A stretch of DNA of 64,000 nt from Streptosporangium carneum. GTDB lineage: Bacteria > Actinomycetota > Actinomycetes > Streptosporangiales > Streptosporangiaceae. The stretch covers positions 310,001 to 374,000 of the forward strand of contig NZ_BSEV01000003.1 of NCBI RefSeq assembly GCF_027922005.1, read 5' to 3'. The translations under genes were made by a program, and so were the position numbers. Shown here one piece after another: positions 25,541 to 33,622 of the stretch (positions within the stretch are counted from its first letter, which is position 1; each line of letters opens with the position of its first letter). The notes beneath the pieces were generated by a model that worked only from the letters and a program-made list of their open reading frames with translations, did not search any database and was not told where the DNA came from.

Positions 25541-26542
25541 TCAGCCGGGGAAGTCGCCCGGCTTGATGCGCTTGGGCTTCACGGTGCCGCCCACGACGGC
25601 GTTGAGCGTGAGGGTCCAGTCGGTCCAGCGGATCTGCGTGGCGGTGTGGATCGTCCTGAACCGCACCGACTTGCCGAACTGCTCGAAGGTGCACGAGCGG
25701 GTGAAGCTGCGGGCCTTGGAATCCCAGTCGACGCCGAGGGTGTAGAAGACGTTGTACTTGCCGTCCCGCACCCCGTGGATCCTGAACTTGGACTTCTTGC
25801 GGACGTAGACGCTGATCGCCTTCTTCTTGCCGCGCGTCAGCACCACGACCGCGTCCTGGTTGTTGCCGTTCTTCAGCTCGAGGTAGGCCCGCCCGGGACG
25901 GCCCTCCGACTTGATGAAGGCGCCGTTGCGCAGGCGGCGGGACTTCTCGCCGCTCACCTTGACCGGGACGACGTCGGTCGGATAGTCGCCCAGGGCGGCC
26001 AGGGCGTCCCCGCTGCGGCGCACCGGGGAGATCCGCCCGCTCTCGTCGACGCCCGTGAGCACGGCGGGCCCGGTGCACACGTCCTGCGCCTGCACGTCGT
26101 CCTGGGCGTCGGCGAGCGCGTCGGTGAGCCTCCTGAGCGTGCCGACGTACTCCGCGTGCGGGGCCTGCACCGCGGACGGCGGGACGACGGTCTCCAGACC
26201 CGAGACCGCCCTCTCCATCGCGGCGACCGTCTGTTGCAGCCGCTTGTCGAGTCCCTTGCCGCCGGTGGAGTCCAGCTTCCTGAGGGCGTCCCTGATCGGG
26301 CCGCGCGCCCTGTCGAGCTCGGCCCGATAGGCGTCGGTGGTCATCTCGGCGACGGTGGGCGTGCCGCTCGGAGCCGCGGTGCCGGTGGGCTGGCTCGTTC
26401 CGACGCCGGATCCGGATCCCGAGCCCACCACGCCGCCCGCGACGGGGCCGCCGACCACGGGGTCACCGGGGCTGAGGGAGGTGCAGGCGCTCAGGGTCAC
26501 CATGGTGACCACGGCGCATGAGATCAGTCGGGGGGCAGTCAC
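25541..26542 (-). CDS. secreted lipoprotein of unknown function
   Basis: A 333-residue lipoprotein. From GTG 26542 the signal is TAPRLISCAVVTMVTLSAC with a lipobox Cys at residue 20, then a Gly/Ser/Pro-rich linker. A helical region (about 75-150, YRAELDRARGPIRDALRKL) precedes a beta-rich C-terminal domain rich in Lys and aromatic residues (KKKAISVYVRKKSKFRIHG, YNVFYTLGVDWDSKARSF). I recognise no family. The longer frame to 26569 is possible, but a promoter placed seven bases before GTG 26542 suggests a leaderless message starting there. It is convergent with the zinc-ribbon gene. Confidence 0.78.
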   Translation of the reverse strand: MTAPRLISCAVVTMVTLSACTSLSPGDPVVGGPVAGGVVGSGSGSGVGTSQPTGTAAPSGTPTVAEMTTDAYRAELDRARGPIRDALRKLDSTGGKGLDKRLQQTVAAMERAVSGLETVVPPSAVQAPHAEYVGTLRRLTDALADAQDDVQAQDVCTGPAVLTGVDESGRISPVRRSGDALAALGDYPTDVVPVKVSGEKSRRLRNGAFIKSEGRPGRAYLELKNGNNQDAVVVLTRGKKKAISVYVRKKSKFRIHGVRDGKYNVFYTLGVDWDSKARSFTRSCTFEQFGKSVRFRTIHTATQIRWTDWTLTLNAVVGGTVKPKRIKPGDFPG

Positions 26543-26549
26543 CTGCCAC

Positions 26550-26579
26550 ACTATCGCCCGATCGATCACGACCCGTCAA
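26550..26579 (-). promoter_or_regulatory. sigma70-like promoter giving a leaderless lipoprotein mRNA
   Basis: On the minus strand TTGACG (26579-26574) and GATAGT (26555-26550) are separated by 18 bases. The -10 ends seven bases before GTG 26542, so transcription would begin at or next to the start codon. Confidence 0.55.
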
Positions 26580-26603
26580 ACATCGAAGTCGGATCACCCC
26601 TTT

Positions 26604-26646
26604 TATAACGGTGTTCAGGACAGCTCTATAACGGTGTTCATGACAG
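26604..26646. repeat. two 20-bp direct repeats, operator-like
   Basis: TATAACGGTGTTCAGGACAG (26604-26623) and TATAACGGTGTTCATGACAG (26627-26646) differ at one base and start 23 bp apart, about two helical turns. Each contains the partial dyad AAC-GGT-GTT, similar to TetR-type half sites. They lie just upstream of the lipoprotein promoter. Confidence 0.65.
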
Positions 26647-26854
26647 CGAATTCTCCGACAGCGTGTCGTCCCGTCCGAGGACCAGCCTGCGGGTGATCTT
26701 CAGAGACTCCAGGAACGGCGGCGAGGCCCTCCCCGGAGACCTCTCCTCGCTCGATGGCCGGCAGCGCGGCTCGGCGCTCGGCGACGCCCAACAGCCCGGC
26801 GACCGTACGGCTCGCGTCAATGGCTTTCTCTTCGCCCTCGGCCGCCCTGAGCCC
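26647..26854. other. gene-free stretch; possible regulator remnant
   Basis: Between the direct repeats and the PAP2-kinase stop codon there is no supported gene. Minus-strand frames give plausible but short protein-like segments (for example FLESLKITRRLVLGRD in one frame and ERRAALPAIERGEVSG in another), which would fit a frame-shifted remnant. I cannot assign a parent family. Confidence 0.3.
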
Positions 26855-28417
26855 TCACCCCGTAGGCCGGATCACCAGCAGCGACCGCGGACGCTTGGCG
26901 AACTCCACCTCACCGGAGACGGTGAACGTCTCACCGTCGCGCGCCAGCCGTAGCGGCCCCGAGGGGCAGGAGATCCGCAGCGTGTCGGCCCGCCACTGCC
27001 GGTAGTGGCGCGACAGCCTGAACCTGCCGCCGATCACGCTGAGGAACGCCCTGGCCCGGGGCAGCCGGTCGGCGGCGGTGAGCACGCGGATGTCCAGCAG
27101 GCCGTCCTCGAGGCGCTCCCTCCTGGTGGGCGCGGCGCCGCGCGCCTCGTAGCCGCAGTTGCCCGCGAACACCAGCCAGACCCGTCTGGGCACCCCGTCG
27201 ACGACCAGGTCGACGGGGCGCGCGCCCGCGGGGCCGAGCAGTTCGGCCATGGCCCACAGCAGCGCGGGCCACTTGCCGATCCGCCCCTGCCTGCGCTCCC
27301 TGCGGTCGGCGAGCTCGGCGTAGACGCCCAGGCTCGCGGTGTTGACGAAGGCCCGTCCCGCGACCTCGCCCACGTCGACCGCGGCGAGCTCCCCGTTGCG
27401 GTAGGCCGTCACGGCGTCCTCCAGGCTCAGCAGCCCGAGCGCGCGGGCGAAGCGGTCGCGGCCGCCCGTGGGCACGACCAGCAGCGGGATCCCGGCTTCC
27501 AGCGCCTCCTGCGCGGCGCACGCCACGACGCCGTCGCCGCCCGCGACCGCGAGCACCCTGGCCCGTGAGGCGGCCTCGCGCATCACGGCCCGCAGCTCGG
27601 CCCTCGGCTCCGGCTCGACGACCTCGGCCTCGGGCAGGGCCGCGCGCAGCAGCCGCGCCGTTCCCCCGCCACCGCCTCCCGCACCGCCTCCCGCACCGCC
27701 TCCCGCACCGCCTCCCGCACCGTCTCCCACGCTGTCTCCGGCACCGCCTGCCGCACCGCCTCCTGCACCGCTTGCCGCACCGTCTCCCGCCGCCTCGTCG
27801 ACCACGGCGACCATCCCCTCGCCGTCGGGGCCGAACCTGGCCGAGGGGGCGGTGACGGCGACCCTGGCCTGCCCCGCCTCACCGGCCCTGGGCCACAGCC
27901 TCCGGGTCAGCAGTCCGGTCGCCACGCCGATGCCCGCTCCCACGAGCACGTCGCCCGGATAGTGCACGCCGGTGTAGACGCGGGAGAAGCAGACCGCCGC
28001 GGCGAGCAGCGCGACGGGCGCGGCGACCGCGACAGGGGCCTCGATCGCCACGGCGGTGGCGAAGGCGGCGGCCGACGCCGAGTGTCCCGAGGGGAAGGAG
28101 GCCGAGGTGGGCATCTTGATCAGCCGGGCCAGCGGCAGCCCCTCGTGGGACGGCCTGGCCCGGCGGAAGGCCTGTTTGCCGACCAGGTTCACCAGCGGGC
28201 TGGCCAGGCTGACCGCGAGCAGTCCGCGGGTGGCCGCGCGGCGCAGCGGCCTGCGCCCGCTGACCGCGCCCCCTCCGGCGAGTCCCGCCCACAGCAGCGA
28301 GTTGTCCGCCGCGCGCGACAGGGCCGGCAGGAGCCTTTCCAGGCCGGGGAGCCTCGCGTCGGCGACCGCCCTGAAAACCCGCCGGTCGAGCGCGCTCAAC
28401 CACGATCTCACCCGCAT
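26855..28417 (-). CDS. PAP2 phosphatase fused to diacylglycerol-kinase-like domain
   Basis: A 520-residue fusion. The N-terminal PAP2 domain has all three signature motifs: KQAFRRARPSHEG, SFPSGHSASAAA and SRVYTGVHYPGDV, with several membrane helices. A Gly/Ala/Asp-rich low-complexity linker (about residues 205-250) joins it to a lipid-kinase domain with the AGGDGVVACAAQEAL nucleotide loop and a YegS/DAGK-type C-terminal half (VNTASLGVYAEL). It may dephosphorylate and phosphorylate lipids such as phosphatidate/diacylglycerol; this two-domain architecture is known in actinobacteria. ATG 28417 has GGAAGGCGGGAC upstream. Confidence 0.9.
   Translation of the reverse strand: MRVRSWLSALDRRVFRAVADARLPGLERLLPALSRAADNSLLWAGLAGGGAVSGRRPLRRAATRGLLAVSLASPLVNLVGKQAFRRARPSHEGLPLARLIKMPTSASFPSGHSASAAAFATAVAIEAPVAVAAPVALLAAAVCFSRVYTGVHYPGDVLVGAGIGVATGLLTRRLWPRAGEAGQARVAVTAPSARFGPDGEGMVAVVDEAAGDGAASGAGGGAAGGAGDSVGDGAGGGAGGGAGGGAGGGGGGTARLLRAALPEAEVVEPEPRAELRAVMREAASRARVLAVAGGDGVVACAAQEALEAGIPLLVVPTGGRDRFARALGLLSLEDAVTAYRNGELAAVDVGEVAGRAFVNTASLGVYAELADRRERRQGRIGKWPALLWAMAELLGPAGARPVDLVVDGVPRRVWLVFAGNCGYEARGAAPTRRERLEDGLLDIRVLTAADRLPRARAFLSVIGGRFRLSRHYRQWRADTLRISCPSGPLRLARDGETFTVSGEVEFAKRPRSLLVIRPTG
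27661..27790 (-). repeat. 12-nt imperfect tandem repeats encoding the Gly/Ala linker
   Basis: Roughly ten imperfect copies of CCGCCTCCCGCA and variants (plus-strand sense) code for the GGAGGGAGG-type linker of the PAP2-kinase fusion. The number of units sets the distance between the two enzymes. Confidence 0.7.
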
Positions 28418-28553
28418 GTCCCGCCTTCCCCGAAAATGACGAACCAGTTAACGGAGACTTAATTCTCTGGCATACCCCGTCATCCGGCGCGCGTCCGTTT
28501 CACGCCCTCCCATAATTCCAAGCAAGAGGGGCTATCGGCAGAAATGGGGTGGA

Positions 28554-29666
28554 ATGAAACGGTCGATCGGCATTGCTCTCGCGCTGCTGCTCGGCGCCGC
28601 GGTCGTCGTGGCGGTCGTCCTGGGAAACAGGGACGACGTCAGCGGACCGACCACGGTGCGAGGCGTGATCGGCTCGGAGAAGAAACCCTTCTTCGACGAT
28701 CCTCGGGTGCGCGCCGCGTTCGAAAGACACGGGCTGCGGGTAGAGGTGGACACCGCCGGATCCCGGCAGATCGCGACCGAGGTGAAGCTCGACGACTACG
28801 CGTTCGCCTTTCCCTCCAGCCTTCCCGCCGCGGAGAAGATCAAGAAGGATCGCAAGGTCGCCACCACCTTCTCCCCCTTCTACTCCCCCATGGCCGTGGC
28901 GACCTTCCAGCCGATCGCCGAGCTGCTGACCAAGGCGGGTCTCGTACGCGACTCGGGCCAGGGCTACCAGGTGCTCGACGTCGCCAAGTACATGGACCTG
29001 GTGGCCAAGAGCACCCGGTGGGACAAACTGCCGGGCAACACCGCCTACCCCGCGCGCAAACGGGTGCTGCTGACCACCACCGACGTCAGGACCTCCAACT
29101 CGGCGGCCATGTACCTGGCGATAACCAGCTACGTCGCCAACGGCGAGGACGTGGTCACCGCCTCGGCCCAGGTGCCCGCGGTGGCGGGGAAGGTGGCGCC
29201 CGTCTTCCTCGACCAGGGCTACTCGCAGTCGTCCTCGGAGGCCCCCTTCGACGACTACCTGGTCATGGGGTCGGGCAAGACGCCGATGGTCATGATCTAC
29301 GAGGCCCAGTACCTGTCCCGGGTGTTCGCGGGCGACGGCTCGATCAAGCCCGAGATGCGGCTGCTGTACCCCTCGCCGACCGTGCTGAGCAAGCACACGC
29401 TGGTGCCCTTCACACCGCAGGCGGCCGAGGTGGGGCGGCTGCTGACCGAGGACCCCGAGCTCAGGACCCTCGCCGCCCAGTACGGCTTCCGCACCGCCGA
29501 CCCCAAGGCCTTCGCCGACCTGGTCGCCAAGCACAGGGCCCCGGCGGCGCGTGACCTGGTGGACGTGGTCGAGCCTCCCACCTACGAACACCTGGAGGGG
29601 CTCATCGCGAACATCGACCGGCTGTACGCCAGCGGCGCGGTGCCGCAATCCGAAGGAGGGCCGTGA
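28554..29666 (+). CDS. membrane-anchored solute-binding-type protein, TelA operon
   Basis: A 370-residue protein with one N-terminal helix (SIGIALALLLGAAVVVAVVL) and no lipobox, followed by an extracytoplasmic domain. The fold pattern resembles type II periplasmic-binding proteins: SRQIATEVKLDDYAFAFPSS, FQPIAELLTKAGLV, and LLYPSPTVLSKHTLVPF near the hinge. ATG 28554 is preceded by GGGGTGG. It heads a plus-strand operon: the next gene, telA, starts one base after its stop. It probably senses or binds a ligand for the operon's stress function; no permease or ATPase gene is present, so classical transport is unlikely. Confidence 0.78.
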   Translation: MKRSIGIALALLLGAAVVVAVVLGNRDDVSGPTTVRGVIGSEKKPFFDDPRVRAAFERHGLRVEVDTAGSRQIATEVKLDDYAFAFPSSLPAAEKIKKDRKVATTFSPFYSPMAVATFQPIAELLTKAGLVRDSGQGYQVLDVAKYMDLVAKSTRWDKLPGNTAYPARKRVLLTTTDVRTSNSAAMYLAITSYVANGEDVVTASAQVPAVAGKVAPVFLDQGYSQSSSEAPFDDYLVMGSGKTPMVMIYEAQYLSRVFAGDGSIKPEMRLLYPSPTVLSKHTLVPFTPQAAEVGRLLTEDPELRTLAAQYGFRTADPKAFADLVAKHRAPAARDLVDVVEPPTYEHLEGLIANIDRLYASGAVPQSEGGP

Positions 29667-29667
29667 C

Positions 29668-30822
29668 GTGGCCGAGAGCGAACTGACCCTCACGCCACCC
29701 GCCCCCGTGGCGGCCGTGCCCGCCGCGAAGGCGGCGACCATGCTGCCGCTGGCGGAGGGACGCGAGAACGAGCTCGCCGCCAAGGCGCAGCAGTTCGCCG
29801 CGGAGCTGAGCGCGCTCGACCACAGGGCGCCTGACTTCACGCGCAAGGTGCACGACATCTCCTCGATGGGCGACACCGAGATCCGCTCCGCCTCCCAGGT
29901 GGCCAACCGGATGCTCAAGCGCCCGGTCGCCGCCCTGGCCTCGGCCAAGGGCGAGGGGGCGGACGCCCAGGGCAGGGTCGCCGGCCAGCTGGTCGCGCTG
30001 CGCCGCACGGTGATCGACCTCGACCCCAAGCAGGCGGCGAGCGGCCCGCGCAGGCTGCTCGGGCTCATCCCGTTCGGCGACCGGCTCCGCGACTACTTCG
30101 CCAAGTACCAGTCCGCCCAGAAGCATCTGGACGACATCATCAGGGCGCTGAAGTCGGGCCAGGACGAGCTGCTGAAGGACAACGCCGCGATCGAGGGCGA
30201 GAAGGCGAACCTGTGGGAGGCGATGACCCGCCTGCAGGAGTACGCCGTGATGGCCGCGGCGATCGACGCCGCCCTCGAGGAGCGCATCCTCACCCTCGAG
30301 GCCGCGGAGCCGGAGAAGGCCACCGCGCTGCGCTCGGACGCCCTGTTCGCCGTACGGCAGAAACACCAGGACATCCTCACCCAGCTCGCGGTCTCCGTCC
30401 AGGGTTACCTGGCCCTCGACCTGGTGCGCAAGAACAACCTGGAGCTCAGCAAGGGCGTGGACCGGGCCACGACCACGACGGTCGCCGCGCTGCGCACCGC
30501 GGTGACCGTGGCGCAGGCGCTGGCCAACCAGAAGCTGGTGCTGGACCAGATCACCGCGCTCAACTCCACGACCAGCGACCTGATCCTCGCCACCAGCGAG
30601 ATGCTGCGCACCCAGGCGGGCGCGATCCAGACACAGGCGGCCTCGACCACCGTCGACATGGACGTGCTGCGCAAGGCGTTCGACAACGTCTACGCCACCA
30701 TGGACATGATCGACAACTTCAGGTCGCAGGCCGTGGAGAGCATGGCCGTCACCGTGGACAGCCTGAGCACCGAGCTGGCGCACGCGAAGACCTACCTGGA
30801 GCGCGCCGAGGGAGCCTCGTGA
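29668..30822 (+). CDS. telA: toxic-anion-resistance protein TelA
   Basis: A 384-residue, largely helical cytosolic protein of the TelA/KlaA family. LIPFGDRLRDYFAKYQSAQ then KHLDDIIRALKSGQDELLKD is the family's most conserved block, followed by ANLWEAMTRLQEYAVMAAAI and the coiled-coil C-terminal half (NSTTSDLILATSEMLRTQA). TelA proteins are linked to tellurite, nisin and antibiotic stress tolerance in several bacteria; the mechanism is unresolved. GTG 29668 has GGAGGG seven bases upstream, and its stop overlaps the next gene by 4 nt. It sits in a four-gene coupled operon with an XpaC-like gene, a classical partner. Confidence 0.92.
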   Translation: MAESELTLTPPAPVAAVPAAKAATMLPLAEGRENELAAKAQQFAAELSALDHRAPDFTRKVHDISSMGDTEIRSASQVANRMLKRPVAALASAKGEGADAQGRVAGQLVALRRTVIDLDPKQAASGPRRLLGLIPFGDRLRDYFAKYQSAQKHLDDIIRALKSGQDELLKDNAAIEGEKANLWEAMTRLQEYAVMAAAIDAALEERILTLEAAEPEKATALRSDALFAVRQKHQDILTQLAVSVQGYLALDLVRKNNLELSKGVDRATTTTVAALRTAVTVAQALANQKLVLDQITALNSTTSDLILATSEMLRTQAGAIQTQAASTTVDMDVLRKAFDNVYATMDMIDNFRSQAVESMAVTVDSLSTELAHAKTYLERAEGAS

Positions 30823-32435
30823 GCGTCCCCCGCCTCTCCCCCTCCCAGGCGTCCCCGCTGTCCTGCCCGCGCCGCGGGACGGCGCGGTCGGCCGCGCTGC
30901 GGGCCGTGGTCGCGCTGGCGCTGCTCGGCTCCGCCACGCTGACGGCGTGCTCCTCCGGCGACTCCGACGACGCCCCCGACGTGCTGCGGGTGCTGGCGGG
31001 CAGCGAGGTCAAGGACCTCGAGCCGATGCTGCAGCGGTCCGGGGTGAAGGTGAAGATCTCCTACACCGGCACCCTGGACGGCGCCGAGCAGGTGGCCGGA
31101 GGCGGCGCCGACGGCTCCTACGACGCGATCTGGTTCTCCTCGAACCGCTACCTGTCGCTGATCGACGGCGCGAGGGCCAGGCTCTCCACCGAGACCAGGA
31201 TCATGTCCTCCCCGGTGCTGCTCGGCCTCAAGACCGCCAAGGTCAAGGAGCTCGGCTGGGAGGGCAGGCCGGTCAGCTGGGAGCAGATCGCGACCGCGGC
31301 GCGCGAGGGACGCTTCACCTTCGGCATGACCAATCCCGCCTCCTCGAACTCGGGCTTCTCCGCGCTGGTCGGGGTCGCCGCCGCGCTGTCGGACGCGGGA
31401 GAGGCGTTGAGCGGCGAGCAGGTCGCGGCGGTGACGCCCAGGCTGAAGGAGTTCTTCTCCGCGCAACGCCTGACCTCGGGCTCCTCGGGCTGGCTGGCCG
31501 ACGCCTACACCAGAGAGGGCAAGGTGGACGGCATCGTGAACTACGAGTCGGTGCTGCTCGGCGTGCAGGGGCTGACCCTGGTCTACCCCAGCGACGGCGT
31601 GGTCACGGCGGACTACCCGCTGACCCTGCTGGCCTCGGCGAAGCCGGAGAAGAAGGAGCTGTACGGCAAGCTGGCCGCCTGGCTGCGGACACCCGACACG
31701 CAGCGGCAGATCATGACCTCCACCCACAGGCGGCCCGCCGTCCCCGAGGTGAGGCCGGGACCGGAGTTCGGCTCCGCCCCGCTGCTGGAACTGCCCTTCC
31801 CCAACCGCAGGACCGCCGCGGACGGGCTGATCACCGCCTATCTCGACGAGGTGCGGGTCCCGGCGCAGGCGCTGTTCGTGCTGGACACCTCCGGCTCGAT
31901 GGAGGGCGACAGGATCGAGGCGCTGCGCCACGCGCTGGTCACCCTCACCGGCGCCGACACCTCGGCCTCCGGCGCGTTCTCCCGCTTCCGCAACCGGGAG
32001 AACGTGGTCATGATCCCGTTCAACGACTCGGCCGGGCAGCCGCAGTCGTTCGCGCTCCCCGACCAGAACCCCCAGCCGGTCCTCGACCAGATCAGGTCCT
32101 ACGCGGAGAACCTCCGGGCGGGCGGCGGGACGGCCATCTTCGACGGTCTGCGCACCGCCTACGAGCAGGCCCCGAAGGCGAGCCGGGACCACTACACCTC
32201 CATCGTGCTGATGACCGACGGCGAGAACACCAACGGCATCTCCTACGACGAGTTCGCGGCGTTCCAGCGGACGCTGCCCGAGGCGCAGCGGCAGATCAGG
32301 ACGTTCGTCGTGCTGTTCGGCGACAGCGACGTCGAGGAGATGAAGAAGATCGCCACGCTGACCGGCGGCGCCGTCTTCGACGCCCGCAGCGGGTCGCTGG
32401 CCGCGGCGTTCAAGGAGATCCGTGGCTACCAGTGA
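30819..32435 (+). CDS. lipoprotein with solute-binding and vWA domains
   Basis: A 538-residue lipoprotein. The signal ALRAVVALALLGSATLTAC gives lipobox Cys44. Residues about 55-320 are a periplasmic-binding-like domain (DAIWFSSNRYLSLIDGA, FGMTNPASSNSGFSAL, DGIVNYESVLLG). The C-terminal 190 residues are a von Willebrand A domain with the MIDAS motif FVLDTSGSMEGDRIEA (about residue 355), the conserved Thr region (GGGTAIFDGL) and IVLMTDGENTNG. vWA domains bind partner proteins through a metal ion. GTG 30819 overlaps telA as GTGA. The fusion suggests ligand capture outside the cell linked to a protein partner, perhaps the operon's membrane proteins; that is inference. Confidence 0.9.
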   Translation: MSVPRLSPSQASPLSCPRRGTARSAALRAVVALALLGSATLTACSSGDSDDAPDVLRVLAGSEVKDLEPMLQRSGVKVKISYTGTLDGAEQVAGGGADGSYDAIWFSSNRYLSLIDGARARLSTETRIMSSPVLLGLKTAKVKELGWEGRPVSWEQIATAAREGRFTFGMTNPASSNSGFSALVGVAAALSDAGEALSGEQVAAVTPRLKEFFSAQRLTSGSSGWLADAYTREGKVDGIVNYESVLLGVQGLTLVYPSDGVVTADYPLTLLASAKPEKKELYGKLAAWLRTPDTQRQIMTSTHRRPAVPEVRPGPEFGSAPLLELPFPNRRTAADGLITAYLDEVRVPAQALFVLDTSGSMEGDRIEALRHALVTLTGADTSASGAFSRFRNRENVVMIPFNDSAGQPQSFALPDQNPQPVLDQIRSYAENLRAGGGTAIFDGLRTAYEQAPKASRDHYTSIVLMTDGENTNGISYDEFAAFQRTLPEAQRQIRTFVVLFGDSDVEEMKKIATLTGGAVFDARSGSLAAAFKEIRGYQ

Positions 32436-33100
32436 GCACCGCGCCGCCCATGTGGGGCGGCTCGCCGACGGGTGCGGCCATGACCGCTGAAAGGGTGCTG
32501 AGATACCTCGGCTCCACCAGGAACATCGTCGGCTGCGCCCTGGCCCTGCTGGGGTTCGGCGCGCACTTCCTCGGCCTGGCGGGCGCGTTCTGGCCGGTCG
32601 TGGTCGTCGGCCTGTACGGGGTCGGCGCGCTGCTGGCCCCGCCGGACCGCGTCCGGCTGGCCGTCTCCCACGCCGAGGTCGAGACGGCCCGGCTCCGGTC
32701 GGACCTGGAGGCGCTGCTGCGGAAGGTGGACGGCCTGCAGCGCTTCCCCGACGACGTGCGGGCCAGGCTGGGCGGCCTGGCCGACGTGCTCAGCGGCGTG
32801 CTGGGCCGGGCCGAGGTGCTGACCACCTCCCCCGACCACCTGCACATCGTCTCCCGGACGATCCGCGACTACCTCCCCTCCAGCCTGGAGGCCTACGCCA
32901 ATCTGCCCCGCTCCTACGCCCTCAACCGCCGCTCCGAACGCGAGCACAGCGCCCACGAGGAGCTCCTGGCCCAGCTCGACCTGCTGGACACCAGGCTGCG
33001 GGAGGTGGCGCAGGCCGTGCACAGAGGCGACGAGCAGGCACTGCGCGACCAGGGACGCTTCCTGCGCGACCGCTTCGGCGGCTCGGACCTGGACCTGTAG
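32432..33100 (+). CDS. XpaC-like membrane protein, TelA operon
   Basis: A 222-residue protein with two membrane helices near the N-terminus (NIVGCALALLGFGAHFLG and GAFWPVVVVGLYGVGALL), then a helical cytosolic region. The C-terminus, HRGDEQALRDQGRFLRDRFG, resembles the XpaC (5-bromo-4-chloroindolyl phosphate hydrolysis) family ending, and XpaC genes typically neighbour telA. GTG 32432 overlaps the vWA gene as GTGA; ATG 32479 is an alternative. Last gene of the operon; the next feature is a tRNA-like 3' end. Confidence 0.72.
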   Translation: MSTAPPMWGGSPTGAAMTAERVLRYLGSTRNIVGCALALLGFGAHFLGLAGAFWPVVVVGLYGVGALLAPPDRVRLAVSHAEVETARLRSDLEALLRKVDGLQRFPDDVRARLGGLADVLSGVLGRAEVLTTSPDHLHIVSRTIRDYLPSSLEAYANLPRSYALNRRSEREHSAHEELLAQLDLLDTRLREVAQAVHRGDEQALRDQGRFLRDRFGGSDLDL

Positions 33101-33109
33101 GGACACTTC

Positions 33110-33250
33110 CAGCCGTGTTCCCCGCCGCCTTCGGAGCATTGGGCGGTGCGCTGTTCGTCTTTGCCCACGTGGTTCGTTCGGCCCGTTTGGTTCGCTTGAT
33201 TCGCTGAACCTGTTTGGTTCGTTTGGTTTGTCGTTGTTCGCGTGGAGGGG
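33110..33250. repeat. degenerate TTTGGTTCG-type short repeats
   Basis: The stretch 33165-33240 carries several imperfect GTTTGGTTCG and GTTCG units, markedly less GC-rich than the surroundings. It has no coding potential and occupies the place where the 5' half of a tRNA or tmRNA would lie. Confidence 0.5.
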
Positions 33251-33252
33251 GC

Positions 33253-33280
33253 GGGGGTTCGAATCCCCTCATCCCCACCA
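33253..33280 (+). other. 3' end of a tRNA or tmRNA without a 5' half (possible att site)
   Basis: T-stem GGGGG (33253-33257), T-loop TTCGAAT, T-stem partner CCCCT, acceptor strand CATCCCC and A-CCA (ending 33280) form a complete tRNA-type 3' end. The matching acceptor strand GGGGATG, a D-arm and an anticodon arm are absent from the 150 bases upstream. A remnant of this kind commonly marks the far end of an integration event at a tRNA or tmRNA gene. Which RNA it came from cannot be decided here. Confidence 0.7.
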
Positions 33281-33285
33281 AGGCC

Positions 33286-33321
33286 AGAAGGCCACTTCCG
33301 CGGGATCGGAAGTGGCCTTCT
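33286..33321 (+). terminator. terminator after the tRNA-like 3' end
   Basis: A perfect 15-bp stem, AGAAGGCCACTTCCG (33286-33300) with CGGAAGTGGCCTTCT (33307-33321), encloses a 6-nt loop. It starts six bases after the CCA end, the usual arrangement behind a stable RNA gene. Confidence 0.8.
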
Positions 33322-33360
33322 GCGTTGCCGAGTGGCCAACTGAGTGACTATGGGCCCTGA

Positions 33361-33567
33361 TCAGTCACGGTGAGAATTCTCAAGCGCCAGCACGACGGCG
33401 GTGAGGAGAGATCCCAGCCCCGCGCCTACCAACGCGATCACCCCTGCGGTCGCTCCGCTTTCCGACCCGAGGAGGACTCCCAAGCCGATCCCCAGGACGA
33501 GGAACAGCCAGCCAAGGATTACGAAACCACGGGCTCCACCGCGACGGGCTCCCTGTACGCGATTCAA
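33361..33567 (-). CDS. small two-helix membrane protein
   Basis: A 68-residue protein with two hydrophobic helices, FVILGWLFLVLGIGLGVLLG and AGVIALVGAGLGSLLTAVVL, flanked by a basic N-terminus. It starts at TTG 33567 with AAGGA six bases upstream; no ATG or GTG lies in frame before the first helix. I recognise no family. It lies beyond the tRNA-like remnant in the accessory-looking region. Confidence 0.6.
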   Translation of the reverse strand: MNRVQGARRGGARGFVILGWLFLVLGIGLGVLLGSESGATAGVIALVGAGLGSLLTAVVLALENSHRD

Positions 33568-33622
33568 TGATCATCCTTCGGTCGAGTGAGACCATACGGT
33601 GATCATGCATCATCGGGCCGCG

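Noticed and set aside
26638..26820. A 60-aa minus-strand open frame
   Set aside because: No start signal or family likeness; treated as possible gene remnant only.
27661..27790. CRISPR-like repeat array
   Set aside because: Units are 12 nt, contiguous and in frame as Gly/Ala codons; no spacers.
33101..33280. A complete tRNA or tmRNA gene ending at 33280
   Set aside because: No 5' acceptor strand, D-arm or anticodon arm (or tag reading frame) fits within the bases available after the preceding CDS.
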